A stretch of 64,000 nucleotides of DNA from DASXRU01 sp034665305 (GCA_034665305.1 JAXDFZ010000010.1:248001-312000), one strand, 5' to 3'. Positions 11,002 to 19,710 are shown, counted from the stretch's first letter. The notes: generated by a model not told the origin, from the sequence alone. Program-made: numbers and translations.

Positions 11002-12987
11002 TTAGCCAATCTCTCGTGGCTGGTCGTGCACGGGCGGTGCCATGTGCGAGATGGGACCTCCCGACCACGGGCGAGCAGGTTGCAGCACTTTCTCGTAAAA
11101 GGAATGGGTTGAGACCCGCACGGGCAACGATAAGTATCTGGCGAGAGGCTTTCCCGGCCAAGCCAACATCAGGCGTTCACTAATGAGATGCTCCAGGAAC
11201 TGCCCGAGCCCCTGTTGCTCTGCTTGCGGGAATGCGGTTTTAATTTCGGGCTCAGTACGAGGTTGCTCGCAGAAGGCGAAAACGTCTTGCTCGAGGTTCG
11301 TCAAGCGCAACATTTCCAGGACTGAACCGCGCCGATCCGCGATGTAAAGCACGCCGTCGCACTCAGCCGAGATTAAGGCGTCTGCTTGGTAGTCTTCCTT
11401 CCAGTCGGCCACTTCATCGGCCAGCCGCTGCCGCGCCAGAGTCAGCTCTGCACTCTTGTCGGAGTCGTGATCGTAGTAAAAGATATAAGCTATCTTCTCA
11501 TAATCCAAAGCACGCCCGCCGAACATGATCGGGTATATCGGCGCCGGGCGGATATTGCGGATCCCGAACTGATCGGGGTTCATGAAATAGGGGCTGAACC
11601 TCTCCAGAAAGACAGGTACAAAATAATTGGGCGGCGGCAAATGACGGATAAATGGTATGAGGTCCGCCATCTGTTGGTAATCTTCGGCTGTCTCTCCGGG
11701 ATTGCCCCATAAGATTCCATAGTGAGTTGTAATATTGTGCGCACAGCAATCGCGAAGGAATCGCACCTGATTCAATCCGTGTGTGCCTTTGTCCATCAGT
11801 TTCAGGACGTGGTCGCTGAAACTCTCAATGCCGGGCTGAACCTCATTAACGCCGGCTTCGCTCAGGGCCCGGATCTGATCGGTACGCAAGTTTGACTTCG
11901 TCTCATAGAAAAGAGTAATGCCGTGCTCTTCGTGAAGTGATTTCAGACCGGGCAACAGAGTTTTGAAGTAAGTCATATCAAAAATATTGTCAGTGGCCTG
12001 AAATTTCTTACGGCCATACCGCAAGTATTGCGTACGAATCTCAGCCAGGACTTTCTCCGGGGATTTAGCGCGATAGGCGAGGCTGGTGCCATTCAAGCCG
12101 CAGAAGGAGCAGAGGTGTTTTTGTCCCCACCAGCATCCCCGCGACGATTCAAAAGTCAGGCGGGGTAAGTCCTCCAGGTTCAAACTCCGGATCTGTCGGA
12201 AATAATCATCGTAGTCGGGGACTGGTAAATCATCCATCCGAATTTTGTTTTCCCCCTCAAGGCTTAACCCATCCTGACCGGACACTGACAAACCGGCTCG
12301 GGTTTGCGAACTACCCGGCGCCACCCGTGTGCCGGTGCGAGCATGGACCCGCGGCAGATGATCCACGGGCTCGTGGGCCCGCAGAGCGCGGATGAGGGGA
12401 ACAATCACGGTATCGGCCTCGCCGCTGACGACGATGTCCAGCATCGGAAATTCCTGGAGCAAGGCTGGGCCCATCTCGCCGTCACAGGCCGCGCCGCCCA
12501 ACATGATGACTTTTTCCGGAAACTGTTCGCGGATGCGGCGCGCCAAAGCCAGGCTGGCTACGGTTTGGTTGTAGCCGGTGGTGAATCCCACGATGTCGTA
12601 ATCGTCCCAGGCAATCTCAGCCATTGCCTGGTCCAGCAAGCCGGGAGCCCGGCGAGCTGCAATCTCTACGAAATCAGTTTCCAATTGTGCCAGGGTCGCC
12701 GTCTCAGGCACCGGCGCGCCCCGATTGACGCGCAGGTACTGATGCCACAGATCTTCCGGAGCGACATCCGGAAAAAGCGCCACGGTGAAGCAGATTTCCG
12801 AATGAATCTTGTCGCGCAGCTGGTTATAGCGCTCTTCGCCAATGGCGGCGACAAACGGAATATTGAGGTGGCTAATGTCCGAGCTGATTCCCTCGCGCTG
12901 GCCGATGGCTTTGAGAGTGCTGAGTGCGAGACTACCCCAGGAGGCTGATGCAAAGGGCATGCAGAGATAGAGGATTTTTTTCATCAT
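11002..12987 (-). CDS. B12-binding radical SAM enzyme, RiPP maturation type
   Basis: Seen: 661 residues. The N terminus (1-230) has a cobalamin-binding-like Rossmann layout with MLGGAACDGEMG and a conserved SGEAD. The radical-SAM core starts near 270 with SRGCWWGQKHLCSFCGLNG, a C-x7-C-x2-C cluster motif instead of the classic CxxxCxxC, then YRAKSPEKV and the barrel segments LFYETKSNLR and GIESFSDHVLKLMDKGT. Known: this cluster motif and SRGCWWG block are the hallmark of 'ribosomal peptide maturation radical SAM protein 1', often found beside RiPP precursors. B12 radical-SAM enzymes commonly methylate or rearrange unreactive carbons. Inference: it modifies the small protein encoded at 15253-15642. 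Its ATG overlaps the stop of the gene upstream, so translation is probably coupled. Confidence 0.82.
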   Translation of the reverse strand: MMKKILYLCMPFASASWGSLALSTLKAIGQREGISSDISHLNIPFVAAIGEERYNQLRDKIHSEICFTVALFPDVAPEDLWHQYLRVNRGAPVPETATLAQLETDFVEIAARRAPGLLDQAMAEIAWDDYDIVGFTTGYNQTVASLALARRIREQFPEKVIMLGGAACDGEMGPALLQEFPMLDIVVSGEADTVIVPLIRALRAHEPVDHLPRVHARTGTRVAPGSSQTRAGLSVSGQDGLSLEGENKIRMDDLPVPDYDDYFRQIRSLNLEDLPRLTFESSRGCWWGQKHLCSFCGLNGTSLAYRAKSPEKVLAEIRTQYLRYGRKKFQATDNIFDMTYFKTLLPGLKSLHEEHGITLFYETKSNLRTDQIRALSEAGVNEVQPGIESFSDHVLKLMDKGTHGLNQVRFLRDCCAHNITTHYGILWGNPGETAEDYQQMADLIPFIRHLPPPNYFVPVFLERFSPYFMNPDQFGIRNIRPAPIYPIMFGGRALDYEKIAYIFYYDHDSDKSAELTLARQRLADEVADWKEDYQADALISAECDGVLYIADRRGSVLEMLRLTNLEQDVFAFCEQPRTEPEIKTAFPQAEQQGLGQFLEHLISERLMLAWPGKPLARYLSLPVRVSTHSFYEKVLQPARPWSGGPISHMAPPVHDQPREIG

Positions 12988-13901
12988 TCAGCTCGCTGGT
13001 CAGCTTTCGCCACGAGAGTCAACAGCAGGAGCCATTGCGCCGGGTTGCACAAGATCATTTCTTCCAGTAATCGCGCGACCGTGGCCCCTACCAAGTGCAT
13101 GGTCCAACGGCGATCCACGGCACCTTCGTCGCGGGAAGGCAACTGGACGGGCGGCTCGAAATGGATAGTTAGATCATTATCCTCGCGCCGCAGATAACAT
13201 GGCAGCAGCATGTTGCCGCCGCTAGCGCAGAGGGCGATGAATGAGGAAGAGAACGGGTACCTCATTCCGAAAAACCGCGCGTGCTGTACTTTGTGGCCAC
13301 GATACACAAAGTCGGGATAGGTGAGAAAACAGCCCCCGCGACGAAGCACTCGCAGCACTTCGCGGGCCGAAGCCGGAGTCGCGCCCACCAGGCGGACGTT
13401 AGCCAAGTTCAATACTGCAGCGACCTCGGCAAAGGTGGTGTCATCAATAATATCCTCGCCGTACAAGGCGACCGCGCGCCCGTCGCCCAATGAGTGCGTC
13501 ATCCACAGCGCATCCTCGAAAGCCAGCGTCATCGGAGTAAGCAACACCGTCGGGAAACCTGCGGTAGCGTCCAGGTGCTCCCGCCCTTCGACGCGTAAAT
13601 TGCAGCCCACGGACTGCGGCGAAGTTATGCGCCCGCTGCGCCACACGGCTTTGCGGTGTTCTACCCATAACAGGTGTTCGACGTGCGTCGTGACGAAGGC
13701 TTCCATATCTTCGTCCACCGCCAACAAGTGGGCGCTGGCCCGGATCGCCGTGGCATAGTGAAGCAGGTCTTCGGCAACAACTACCTGAGCCAGGCTTCTG
13801 AGTTGCTGCGGCGTTGCCAGGTCAAGCGAGATTCCTCCGATCGCTTCTGCCAGCAGCAGGGCGAGCGGGTTCTGACTGCTAATTTTAATTTCGGGAACCA
13901 T
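12984..13901 (-). CDS. LpxL/HtrB-like acyltransferase homologue lacking catalytic His
   Basis: Seen: 305 residues. From about residue 100 the order of blocks matches the LpxL lipid-acyltransferase family: NLRVEGREHLDA, VLLTPMTLAFED, a distant R/G-rich helix, GGCFLTYPDFVYRGHKVQHARFFGM, FIALCASGGNMLLPCYLRRED, IHFEPPVQLPS, and a terminal PAQWLLLLT like the family's PEQWLW. Known: LpxL enzymes need an HxxxxD/E dyad. Here the acid is kept (FED) but the His position reads Met. Inference: either the fold is used for acyl or peptide binding, or catalysis uses another residue. It sits inside a two-radical-SAM operon, overlapping its neighbours by 17 and 4 nt. Family assignment is moderate. Confidence 0.6.
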   Translation of the reverse strand: MVPEIKISSQNPLALLLAEAIGGISLDLATPQQLRSLAQVVVAEDLLHYATAIRASAHLLAVDEDMEAFVTTHVEHLLWVEHRKAVWRSGRITSPQSVGCNLRVEGREHLDATAGFPTVLLTPMTLAFEDALWMTHSLGDGRAVALYGEDIIDDTTFAEVAAVLNLANVRLVGATPASAREVLRVLRRGGCFLTYPDFVYRGHKVQHARFFGMRYPFSSSFIALCASGGNMLLPCYLRREDNDLTIHFEPPVQLPSRDEGAVDRRWTMHLVGATVARLLEEMILCNPAQWLLLLTLVAKADQRAE

Positions 13902-15246
13902 AACAATTATCCAGGTAGTCGCGCAGTCGGGTTGATTCTGCCAGTTCGGAGGAGATTCGATCGAATGCGTTTAGCGCCAACTGGCACTCGTCCTCACAGA
14001 TTCCATTCAGGGTTTGGGCGCGCGCCAAACAGGTGCCGCCGCAAACGGCTAGCCAGATACAACGCTGGCAACGCCCTTGCTCCACTTCGCGCGATCGGAT
14101 CAACCGGGCCGTCTCCGAGTCGCGGGCCCTGGTCAGCGTGACCAATTTCAGATTACCCAGATTAGCGAGAGGCCCGACCGGATCAATACAGTCACAGGCT
14201 TCCACTTGGCCATCGGATGAAATGGACAGTAGATCTCGCCCGGCGCCGCATTCTTTTCGCATGCACATGTTACGCCCCGGTCCATTGACGAAGTTATCGA
14301 CGTATTTCAGGACGGGCGAGACAGAAAAGCCGGCGAATTCACCGCTCACGACGGCATCGAATAGTTCGTTCCAGGAATCAACCAACCGCTCAATCTCGAA
14401 ACAAAGGCCATCGTTCTGGCGGCCGCGTCCGACGGGCTGAAAGAGTGACCAGTCCCAGCCGCGCAGTCCGAGAGTTTGAAAATAGCGTGAGGTCTCCAGT
14501 AGGTTGTCGTAATTGGCAGATGTGATGGTGGCCATCGCGTTGCAACTCCGCACGAACTCCGGGAATTGCGCCAGTGCTCTTTCGAACCGATGGTGACTGC
14601 CGGCCCCGCTCCTCAGTACGCGAAAACGGTCGTTTTGTCGCGGTGGGCCATCCAGGGAAAAGCCCCAAAGGATATCGTGCTGGCGGGAAAAATCCACCGA
14701 CTCCGGGGTCAGGCGACTGAGGTTGGTCTGCCCGCGGAAGATTAGCTGCTTGCCCAGAGCGGCAGCCACTTTCTCGCCCGCCAGGACAATGTGTTTTATA
14801 TGCTCGAAGGCGAGAAAGGGCTCGCCGCCGTGGAAGATAACCTGCAATCCCTCACTACATAATTCCAGGCCTTGCGATACCGCCTGGATGGCGAGCTGCA
14901 ACTCCAGCGTGGCGGCGGTTTCTTCGGGTTCGTAGTCGTAACAATAACTGCACGCATAGTTGCAGGCGTTGGTTAGCTTGATGATTAGTGTGTTGAGCGT
15001 CTGCGGGCGAGGTGGAACCGCTCCGCCAACGCCGTAGCCCGCCAGCTCCGTCTGCAAATCACGGCGCAGGCTAACGAGTTCGGGTGGTAAGCGGTCCTCC
15101 TCCGTGCCGAGCAACCTTACTAGCTCACTGCTGGCCATGGGCACATAAACGGAGCGCCCAGTGACCCGGTCCATGACCAGCAGCTTGGAGCCTCTTGCTA
15201 ATGTTGCTATCCGGGTGGCCGCGACTTCGGATTGCTGCGTGGCCAT
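13885..15246 (-). CDS. Radical SAM/SPASM peptide-modifying enzyme
   Basis: Seen: 453 residues. The first ~75 residues form a separate N-terminal domain (MDRVTGRSVYVP...). The radical-SAM motif CNYACSYCYDYEPE begins near residue 97. Further core blocks are VIFHGGEPFLAFEHI, GFSLDGPP and a C-terminal SPASM region with CDCIDP, then CQRCIWLAVCGGTCLARA and GICEDEC that would bind auxiliary [4Fe-4S] clusters. Known: this architecture is shared by sactipeptide, cyclophane (triceptide) and FxsB/XyeB-like RiPP enzymes and by anaerobic sulfatase-maturing enzymes. No sulfatase is nearby, and a small Lys-rich protein ends 6 nt upstream. Inference: RiPP-type crosslinking. It overlaps the acyltransferase-like gene by 17 nt. 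Confidence 0.85.
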   Translation of the reverse strand: MATQQSEVAATRIATLARGSKLLVMDRVTGRSVYVPMASSELVRLLGTEEDRLPPELVSLRRDLQTELAGYGVGGAVPPRPQTLNTLIIKLTNACNYACSYCYDYEPEETAATLELQLAIQAVSQGLELCSEGLQVIFHGGEPFLAFEHIKHIVLAGEKVAAALGKQLIFRGQTNLSRLTPESVDFSRQHDILWGFSLDGPPRQNDRFRVLRSGAGSHHRFERALAQFPEFVRSCNAMATITSANYDNLLETSRYFQTLGLRGWDWSLFQPVGRGRQNDGLCFEIERLVDSWNELFDAVVSGEFAGFSVSPVLKYVDNFVNGPGRNMCMRKECGAGRDLLSISSDGQVEACDCIDPVGPLANLGNLKLVTLTRARDSETARLIRSREVEQGRCQRCIWLAVCGGTCLARAQTLNGICEDECQLALNAFDRISSELAESTRLRDYLDNCYGSRN

Positions 15247-15252
15247 CGGTTT

Positions 15253-15642
15253 TTACTTCTTCTTGCTTTTTCGGGTTGCAGCCGTGGCGGCTTGGCCTTT
15301 GGTGTTGATGGTGATCCTTCCTGACTTGCCCGCGATATCCTCGGCGCGGAACGGATCGACGAAGACTTCGGGATTTACGACCAAGCCCTCGCGGCTCACC
15401 TCCGCGCGACCGCAGCCGCGTGACCAACCAACCTCGACCCCGATTCCGGTTCTTTGCATAAGGGTTACGCCTTCGACGCCACCGACAGCGCTTCCCTTGG
15501 GTAATGACCCGGCGACCTTGCGCGACATGTCCAATGCCAATTTCTCGATTTCAGCGTCAGACATCTTGGCTAGATTGACGCCTTTTGGCACTTCCAACGC
15601 CAGGCGTCGTGGTTTGGTCTCATCTGGTCTTTCTTTGCTCAT
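15253..15642 (-). CDS. Small basic protein, candidate RiPP precursor
   Basis: Seen: the frame is open further upstream, but the ATG at 15642 has AAGGAG five or six bases before it, so I take this start (129 residues). An N-terminal charged helix (KMSDAEIEKLALDMSRKVAG, about 26-46) could be a leader. A Gly/Val-rich middle contains the only Cys (WSRGCGRAEVS, about 73-83). Then comes VFVDPFRAED and a Lys-rich tail ending RKSKKK. Aromatic tripeptides W-S-R, F-V-D and F-R-A occur in the second half. Known: three-residue cyclophane enzymes act on aromatic-X-X motifs. Inference: the substrate of the two radical-SAM enzymes downstream. Alternatively it is an accessory or binding protein; no family was recognised. 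Confidence 0.6.
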   Translation of the reverse strand: MSKERPDETKPRRLALEVPKGVNLAKMSDAEIEKLALDMSRKVAGSLPKGSAVGGVEGVTLMQRTGIGVEVGWSRGCGRAEVSREGLVVNPEVFVDPFRAEDIAGKSGRITINTKGQAATAATRKSKKK

Positions 15643-15947
15643 GTCGACTCCTTCTAATGTTGAGGCAAATTCTCGAGGTGGCTTGAGGCCCGGCACAAGA
15701 ACCTGCATTATTGGGTTGGACGAATAATAATGTTCTCCCGGCTTCGCACAGGGGCTCGTCCAGGGCAAACCCCTGGCGCGAAAATTGGAGATGTGGGTAT
15801 GACTATTCAGCGTCGCCCGCGAGAACAGTCAACGCCCAGGTTATTCGAAAGCTGGATCTGGCGAGATTGTAAGGAATCAAGCTCGTGAGAATTCAGCCGT
15901 AACAGACTACGCTTCAAACTACCGCAATGGTCCTGCGAGGTGCGCAA

Positions 15948-15976
15948 ACAGTATTACTAAGTCGCCCGTTTGTCAA
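15948..15976 (-). promoter_or_regulatory. Promoter of the radical-SAM operon
   Basis: On the minus strand a perfect TTGACA (15971-15976) is followed after 17 nt by TACTGT (15948-15953). It implies a ~300-nt leader before the ATG at 15642. The leader contains a CCAGGG/CCCTGG hairpin at 15760-15776. The -35 overlaps the divergent serS -35. Confidence 0.55.
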
Positions 15977-15997
15977 AAGATTTTTCATGTGTACAAT
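15970..15997 (+). promoter_or_regulatory. Promoter of serS
   Basis: TTGTCA (15970-15975) and TACAAT (15992-15997) are spaced by 16 nt, about 70 nt before the serS ATG. The -35 hexamer is almost the exact complement of the divergent operon's TTGACA, so RNA polymerase could occupy only one at a time. Confidence 0.6.
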
Positions 15998-16067
15998 CCC
16001 GAACCACGGTCCATTAAAATCTTAGTTCATCAGGCCCATCTGAATACCTTATAAACCGGGGTGACAA

Positions 16068-17366
16068 ATGCTCGATCTTAACTATGTGCGCGACAATTTC
16101 GACCGGGTGCGCACGGCGCTGAAGGCGCGCGGCTTCTCTGCTGAAGCGTTGGATGACTTCGGCCTGACCGACGCCGAACGGCGACGGCTGATTGGCGAGA
16201 CCGATCAACTGAATGCGCAGCGCAATGCCGCCAGCCGCGAGATCGGGATTCTGATCAAGGAAGGAAAGAAGGATGAGGCCAACGCGCGCCGGCAAGAGGT
16301 TAACGAACTAAAGCAACGAATGGCGGAGCTTGAAACAGCCCGTGATGAAGCTGAGAGCCGCATGCGCGAGTTGCTAACCACGGTTCCCAACGTGCCGCAT
16401 GAAAGCGTTCCGGTTGGTAAAGGCGAAGCGGAAAATGTAGAGCTGCGGCGTTGGGGCATGCCGCCGGAGTTTGGATTCACGCCGAAAGACCACGTCGATC
16501 TCGGCGCGGCGTTGGGCATACTCGATCTGGAGCGGGCCGCGAAGATTTCCGGCGCCCGTTTCGCAATTCTCAACGGGGCCGGCGCCCGTTTGAGTCGAGC
16601 CCTGGTCAACTTCATGCTCGACGTGCAGACGCGCGAGAACGGTTACCGGGAAACATTGCCGCCCTTCATCGTGAATGCCGACTCGCTGTTTGGCACCGGC
16701 CAGTTGCCAAAGTTTGCCGAGGACCTTTTCAAGCTAAACGATGAACGGGAACTCTACTTGATTCCCACCGGTGAAGTTCCGGTAACAAACTATCATCGCG
16801 AGGAAATTCTGGAAGCGTCGGTGCTGCCGCTTAAGTTTGCGGCCTACACTCCTTGTTTTCGCTCGGAAGCGGGAAGTTATGGTCGCGACACGCGAGGCAT
16901 TTACCGGCAGCATCAATTCGAAAAGGTGGAACTCGTAAAATTGACGTTACCGGAAGACTCTTACGCAGCGTTAGAGTCGATGACACGAGATGCGGAATCG
17001 ATTTTGCAAAAGTTGGGATTGCACTATCGCGTGGTTGAGCATGTGACCGGCGATCTCGGGTTCCAGTCGGCAAAGTCCTATGACGTCGAGGTCTGGTTGC
17101 CGTCATATGGCGAGTTCAAAGAGATCTCTTCCGTTTCAAACTGCACGGACTTTCAGGCGCGGCGCGCACAGATTCGTTTCCGCCGCGCGGGCGGCGCCAA
17201 GCCGGAGTACGTTCACACCCTCAACGGATCGGGACTGGCGATCGGCCGCGCGTGGATCGCGATCCTGGAAAACTTTCAACGAGAGGATGGATCGGTCGTG
17301 ATTCCGGAAGCGTTGCGGCCGTACCTGAATGGAATGGAAGTGATCGAGGGCATTAGCAATGGCTGA
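16068..17366 (+). CDS. serS: Seryl-tRNA synthetase
   Basis: Charges tRNA-Ser (and tRNA-Sec, whose gene is at 52.3 kb) with serine. Seen: 432 residues. The N-terminal ~110 residues form the long Arg/Lys/Glu-rich antiparallel coiled coil that holds the tRNA long variable arm. The class II core has motif 2 (FRSEAGSYGRDTRGIYRQHQ; near 270) and motif 3 (NGSGLAIGRAWIAILEN near 385), where many homologues read GLAVGRTLVA. Also typical: PTGEVPVTN and EISSVSNCTDFQARR. ATG start; the final 8 nt overlap the next gene. No tRNA-related operon partner is adjacent. Confidence 0.96.
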   Translation: MLDLNYVRDNFDRVRTALKARGFSAEALDDFGLTDAERRRLIGETDQLNAQRNAASREIGILIKEGKKDEANARRQEVNELKQRMAELETARDEAESRMRELLTTVPNVPHESVPVGKGEAENVELRRWGMPPEFGFTPKDHVDLGAALGILDLERAAKISGARFAILNGAGARLSRALVNFMLDVQTRENGYRETLPPFIVNADSLFGTGQLPKFAEDLFKLNDERELYLIPTGEVPVTNYHREEILEASVLPLKFAAYTPCFRSEAGSYGRDTRGIYRQHQFEKVELVKLTLPEDSYAALESMTRDAESILQKLGLHYRVVEHVTGDLGFQSAKSYDVEVWLPSYGEFKEISSVSNCTDFQARRAQIRFRRAGGAKPEYVHTLNGSGLAIGRAWIAILENFQREDGSVVIPEALRPYLNGMEVIEGISNG

Positions 17367-17757
17367 ACCGGATGATTTCGCGGGAGTCTTTGCGAGGTTG
17401 AAGGCGATCCTTAAACTTTACGCCCCGAAATGCGATGTGTTGCAGGATACAGATGAACACTACTATCTCAACACGCGCCACATCATGAAGAATAAACAGC
17501 CGCTCTTTTTCGCCGGAGTGCGCGCCGGCAAAGCCTACGTCAGTTTTCACCTCATGCCGGTTTACGCGTCTCCGGAATTGCTGGCGGGCATGTCGCCGGA
17601 ACTTAAGCGAAGAATGCAGGGAAAGTCGTGTTTCAACTTCAGGAGCGTGGACGAAAAGTTGTTTAAGGAATTAGCGCGGCTGACAAAGGCGGGCTTTGCG
17701 CGTTTCAACGACAAGAAATTTCTCGAAGGATTGCGCATGCTGCAGAGTCGCAAGTAG
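17359..17757 (+). CDS. Small unknown protein, DUF1801-like
   Basis: Seen: 132 residues; its ATG lies inside the last codons of serS, so the two are probably translationally coupled. The protein has an alpha/beta layout: a helix (FAGVFARLKAILKLYAPK), strands HYYLNTRHIM and PLFFAGVRAGKAYVSFHLMPVY, then a basic region (GKSCFNFRSVDEKLFKELARL). This order of strands and the final DEKLFKEL helix recall DUF1801/YdhG-like proteins, but I am not certain. No signal peptide. Its TAG stop codon is the first bases of a REPIN-like element, so the native C terminus may have been altered by the insertion. Function unknown. Confidence 0.65.
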   Translation: MAEPDDFAGVFARLKAILKLYAPKCDVLQDTDEHYYLNTRHIMKNKQPLFFAGVRAGKAYVSFHLMPVYASPELLAGMSPELKRRMQGKSCFNFRSVDEKLFKELARLTKAGFARFNDKKFLEGLRMLQSRK

Positions 17758-17818
17758 GACAGGCATTCCTGCCTGTCCTCTTACGCGCAATGAGGACAGA
17801 CAGGAATGTCTGTCCCAC
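17754..17818. repeat. REPIN-like GGACAGxCA palindrome pair (copy 1)
   Basis: Two imperfect palindromes face each other: 17757-17779 (GGACAGGCATTCCTGCCTGT core) and 17792-17815 (GGACAGACAGGAATGTCTGT core). The element begins GTAG, and this TAG is the stop codon of the upstream gene. Other copies are at 23837, 31128, 31275 and a half copy at 33492. Confidence 0.85.
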
Positions 17819-17821
17819 TCT

Positions 17822-19621
17822 TTACTTGATCCTCACATCGTACGGCAGCAAGAACATGGCTTCACCGTTCCGCGCCCGATCCATCAGCCTCGCATAGCGA
17901 AAGGCGCGGCGCGCATCGGCCGGCATCATCGAGAGGATGGCTTGTTGCTGTTTTGCTTCCGCGCTCATCGAAGTGGAGTCGTCGTCGCCAGTGAATAACT
18001 CCTGAAGGAAGGTGCGGGGGAAGGGCAGTATGACGCGGCGCACACCCTTGTCGGCAGGAATCTTCGCCAACTCTTTCGCCACTTCGACGGCCCGATCCAA
18101 CCCGCCGAGTTCGTCTACCAGTCCGCGATCCTTGCCCTGCGCTCCGGTCCACACCCGGCCCTGGCCCACAGAATCAATCTCCTTCGGATCCTTGCCGCGA
18201 CCCTTCGCGACCTTGGGAACGAAGTCGTTGTAGTAAGTCGCGGACAGCCATTCTTCAAACTTCTTCCGCTCTTCGGGAGAAAACTTTTCAGTTTCGCGGA
18301 AGATGCCCGCGTTCTTTCCCCGGAGCACGTATTCGTTTGAGAAACCCAGCCAATCATAAAGGCCGCGCATCACTGGCTTGCCGCCGACCACACCGATCGA
18401 TCCAGTCAGCGTTGAAGGCTCAGCGATGATCTTGGTGGCGCTGGCTGAGATGTAATAGCCACCAGAGGCGGCCATGTCGCTCATGGAAACAACGACCGGC
18501 TTCACTTTGTTGGCGGCGTCTACCGCGTGCCAGATCACGTCCGAAGCCAGGCCGGAACCACCGGGGCTGTCGACGCGCAATACAATCGCCTTGATCGTTT
18601 TATCGTTGCGCGCATCGTTCAGCGCTTTGACCATCGTATCCGAACCGATTGACTGTCCGCCCGTAGGACCATTCTCTGATCTGCCAGAACCGATGTCGCC
18701 GCTGCCATAGATGATGGCGATCTTTTCGCCTTTGTTGAGCCCCAGCGATTCCTGCGAAACCTGACGGTAGTCGCTCGTCTTCGTGATGCGCAGCTCGTCG
18801 GAGTCTTTGTAACCGAGTTTCTGCTTGAGTTCTTTTTCCAGATCGTCGCGATAAGCTACGCCGTCAATCAATCCCGCGTCCTTCGCCTGTTGCGCGTTGT
18901 ACGGCGCGTTATCGATCAGGACCTTCACATCGGCAACCGACTTGTGGCGCGCAGTCGCAATCGTTTCCACGTAGCGGTTGAACAAATCATCCAGGTACGA
19001 ATTGATGAATTCCCGGTGCGCGTCGGTCATCTGCTTCTGCGTAAACGTGTCGCCGGCGCTCTTATATTTTCCAATCTGAAAAAGGTCGGGATAGATTCCG
19101 AGCTTATCGAGTGTGCCGCGAAAGAACATGACGTCGGCGGCCAATCCCGTTATGAAAAGTTCTCCCGGCGGCGTCACGTAAACTCGATCACAGGCGCTGG
19201 CGATGTAGTACTCCTTATTCAGACCCAACTCCATGTAGGCGTAGATTGGTTTGCCGGAAGTTCGAAAGTCGGCAATCGCCGAGCGGATTTCTTCCGCTTT
19301 GCCCCAACCCGCGTCCGACATATCAACTTCCAGCAGGATGGCGCGAATCCGTTTGTCGACTTTGGCTTTCTTAAACTGATTCATCAAACTGGTCAGCGAT
19401 TGATCGTCGTTACCCAGCAAGCGGCGCAGCGGATCGTCGGGGAGATAGTCAGGCATCGACCCGGCCACACGCAGGACGAGAACGCTGTTGTCGTGAATTG
19501 TCGGTTCGCTGCCGCGCACCGCCGAAACAACCAGCCCGATGCAGATGGCCGCCAACAACACTAACGCCAACACAATTCCACCGACTATGAGAAAGATTTT
19601 CCTGCCACGAGTCATTGCCAT
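17822..19621 (-). CDS. sppA: Signal peptide peptidase SppA, long (67K) form
   Basis: A membrane-bound serine protease that degrades cleaved signal peptides. Seen: 599 residues. One N-terminal transmembrane helix (IVGGIVLALVLLAAICIGLV) is followed by two tandem S49 peptidase domains. The catalytic Lys is in GKYKSAGD (about residue 187) and the nucleophilic Ser in MAASGGYYISAS (about 387), the Ser/Lys dyad split across the two domains as in E. coli SppA. The substrate-site block VLRVDSPGGSGLASD is intact. ATG start. It runs convergently toward the small serS-linked gene, with a REPIN-like element in the 65-bp gap. Confidence 0.93.
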   Translation of the reverse strand: MAMTRGRKIFLIVGGIVLALVLLAAICIGLVVSAVRGSEPTIHDNSVLVLRVAGSMPDYLPDDPLRRLLGNDDQSLTSLMNQFKKAKVDKRIRAILLEVDMSDAGWGKAEEIRSAIADFRTSGKPIYAYMELGLNKEYYIASACDRVYVTPPGELFITGLAADVMFFRGTLDKLGIYPDLFQIGKYKSAGDTFTQKQMTDAHREFINSYLDDLFNRYVETIATARHKSVADVKVLIDNAPYNAQQAKDAGLIDGVAYRDDLEKELKQKLGYKDSDELRITKTSDYRQVSQESLGLNKGEKIAIIYGSGDIGSGRSENGPTGGQSIGSDTMVKALNDARNDKTIKAIVLRVDSPGGSGLASDVIWHAVDAANKVKPVVVSMSDMAASGGYYISASATKIIAEPSTLTGSIGVVGGKPVMRGLYDWLGFSNEYVLRGKNAGIFRETEKFSPEERKKFEEWLSATYYNDFVPKVAKGRGKDPKEIDSVGQGRVWTGAQGKDRGLVDELGGLDRAVEVAKELAKIPADKGVRRVILPFPRTFLQELFTGDDDSTSMSAEAKQQQAILSMMPADARRAFRYARLMDRARNGEAMFLLPYDVRIK

Positions 19622-19710
19622 AATTATTTCCTGTTCAAATAAATAGTTAGTTTTTGAGGAGTTCTTTGTCCGGTATGTGTACGCAGAGCGGCGGGAAAAG
19701 GTTTAAAGCT

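Noticed and set aside
12304..12948. 214-codon ORF antisense to the B12 radical-SAM gene
   Set aside because: Same reasoning: a GC-rich shadow of a gene with clear catalytic motifs.
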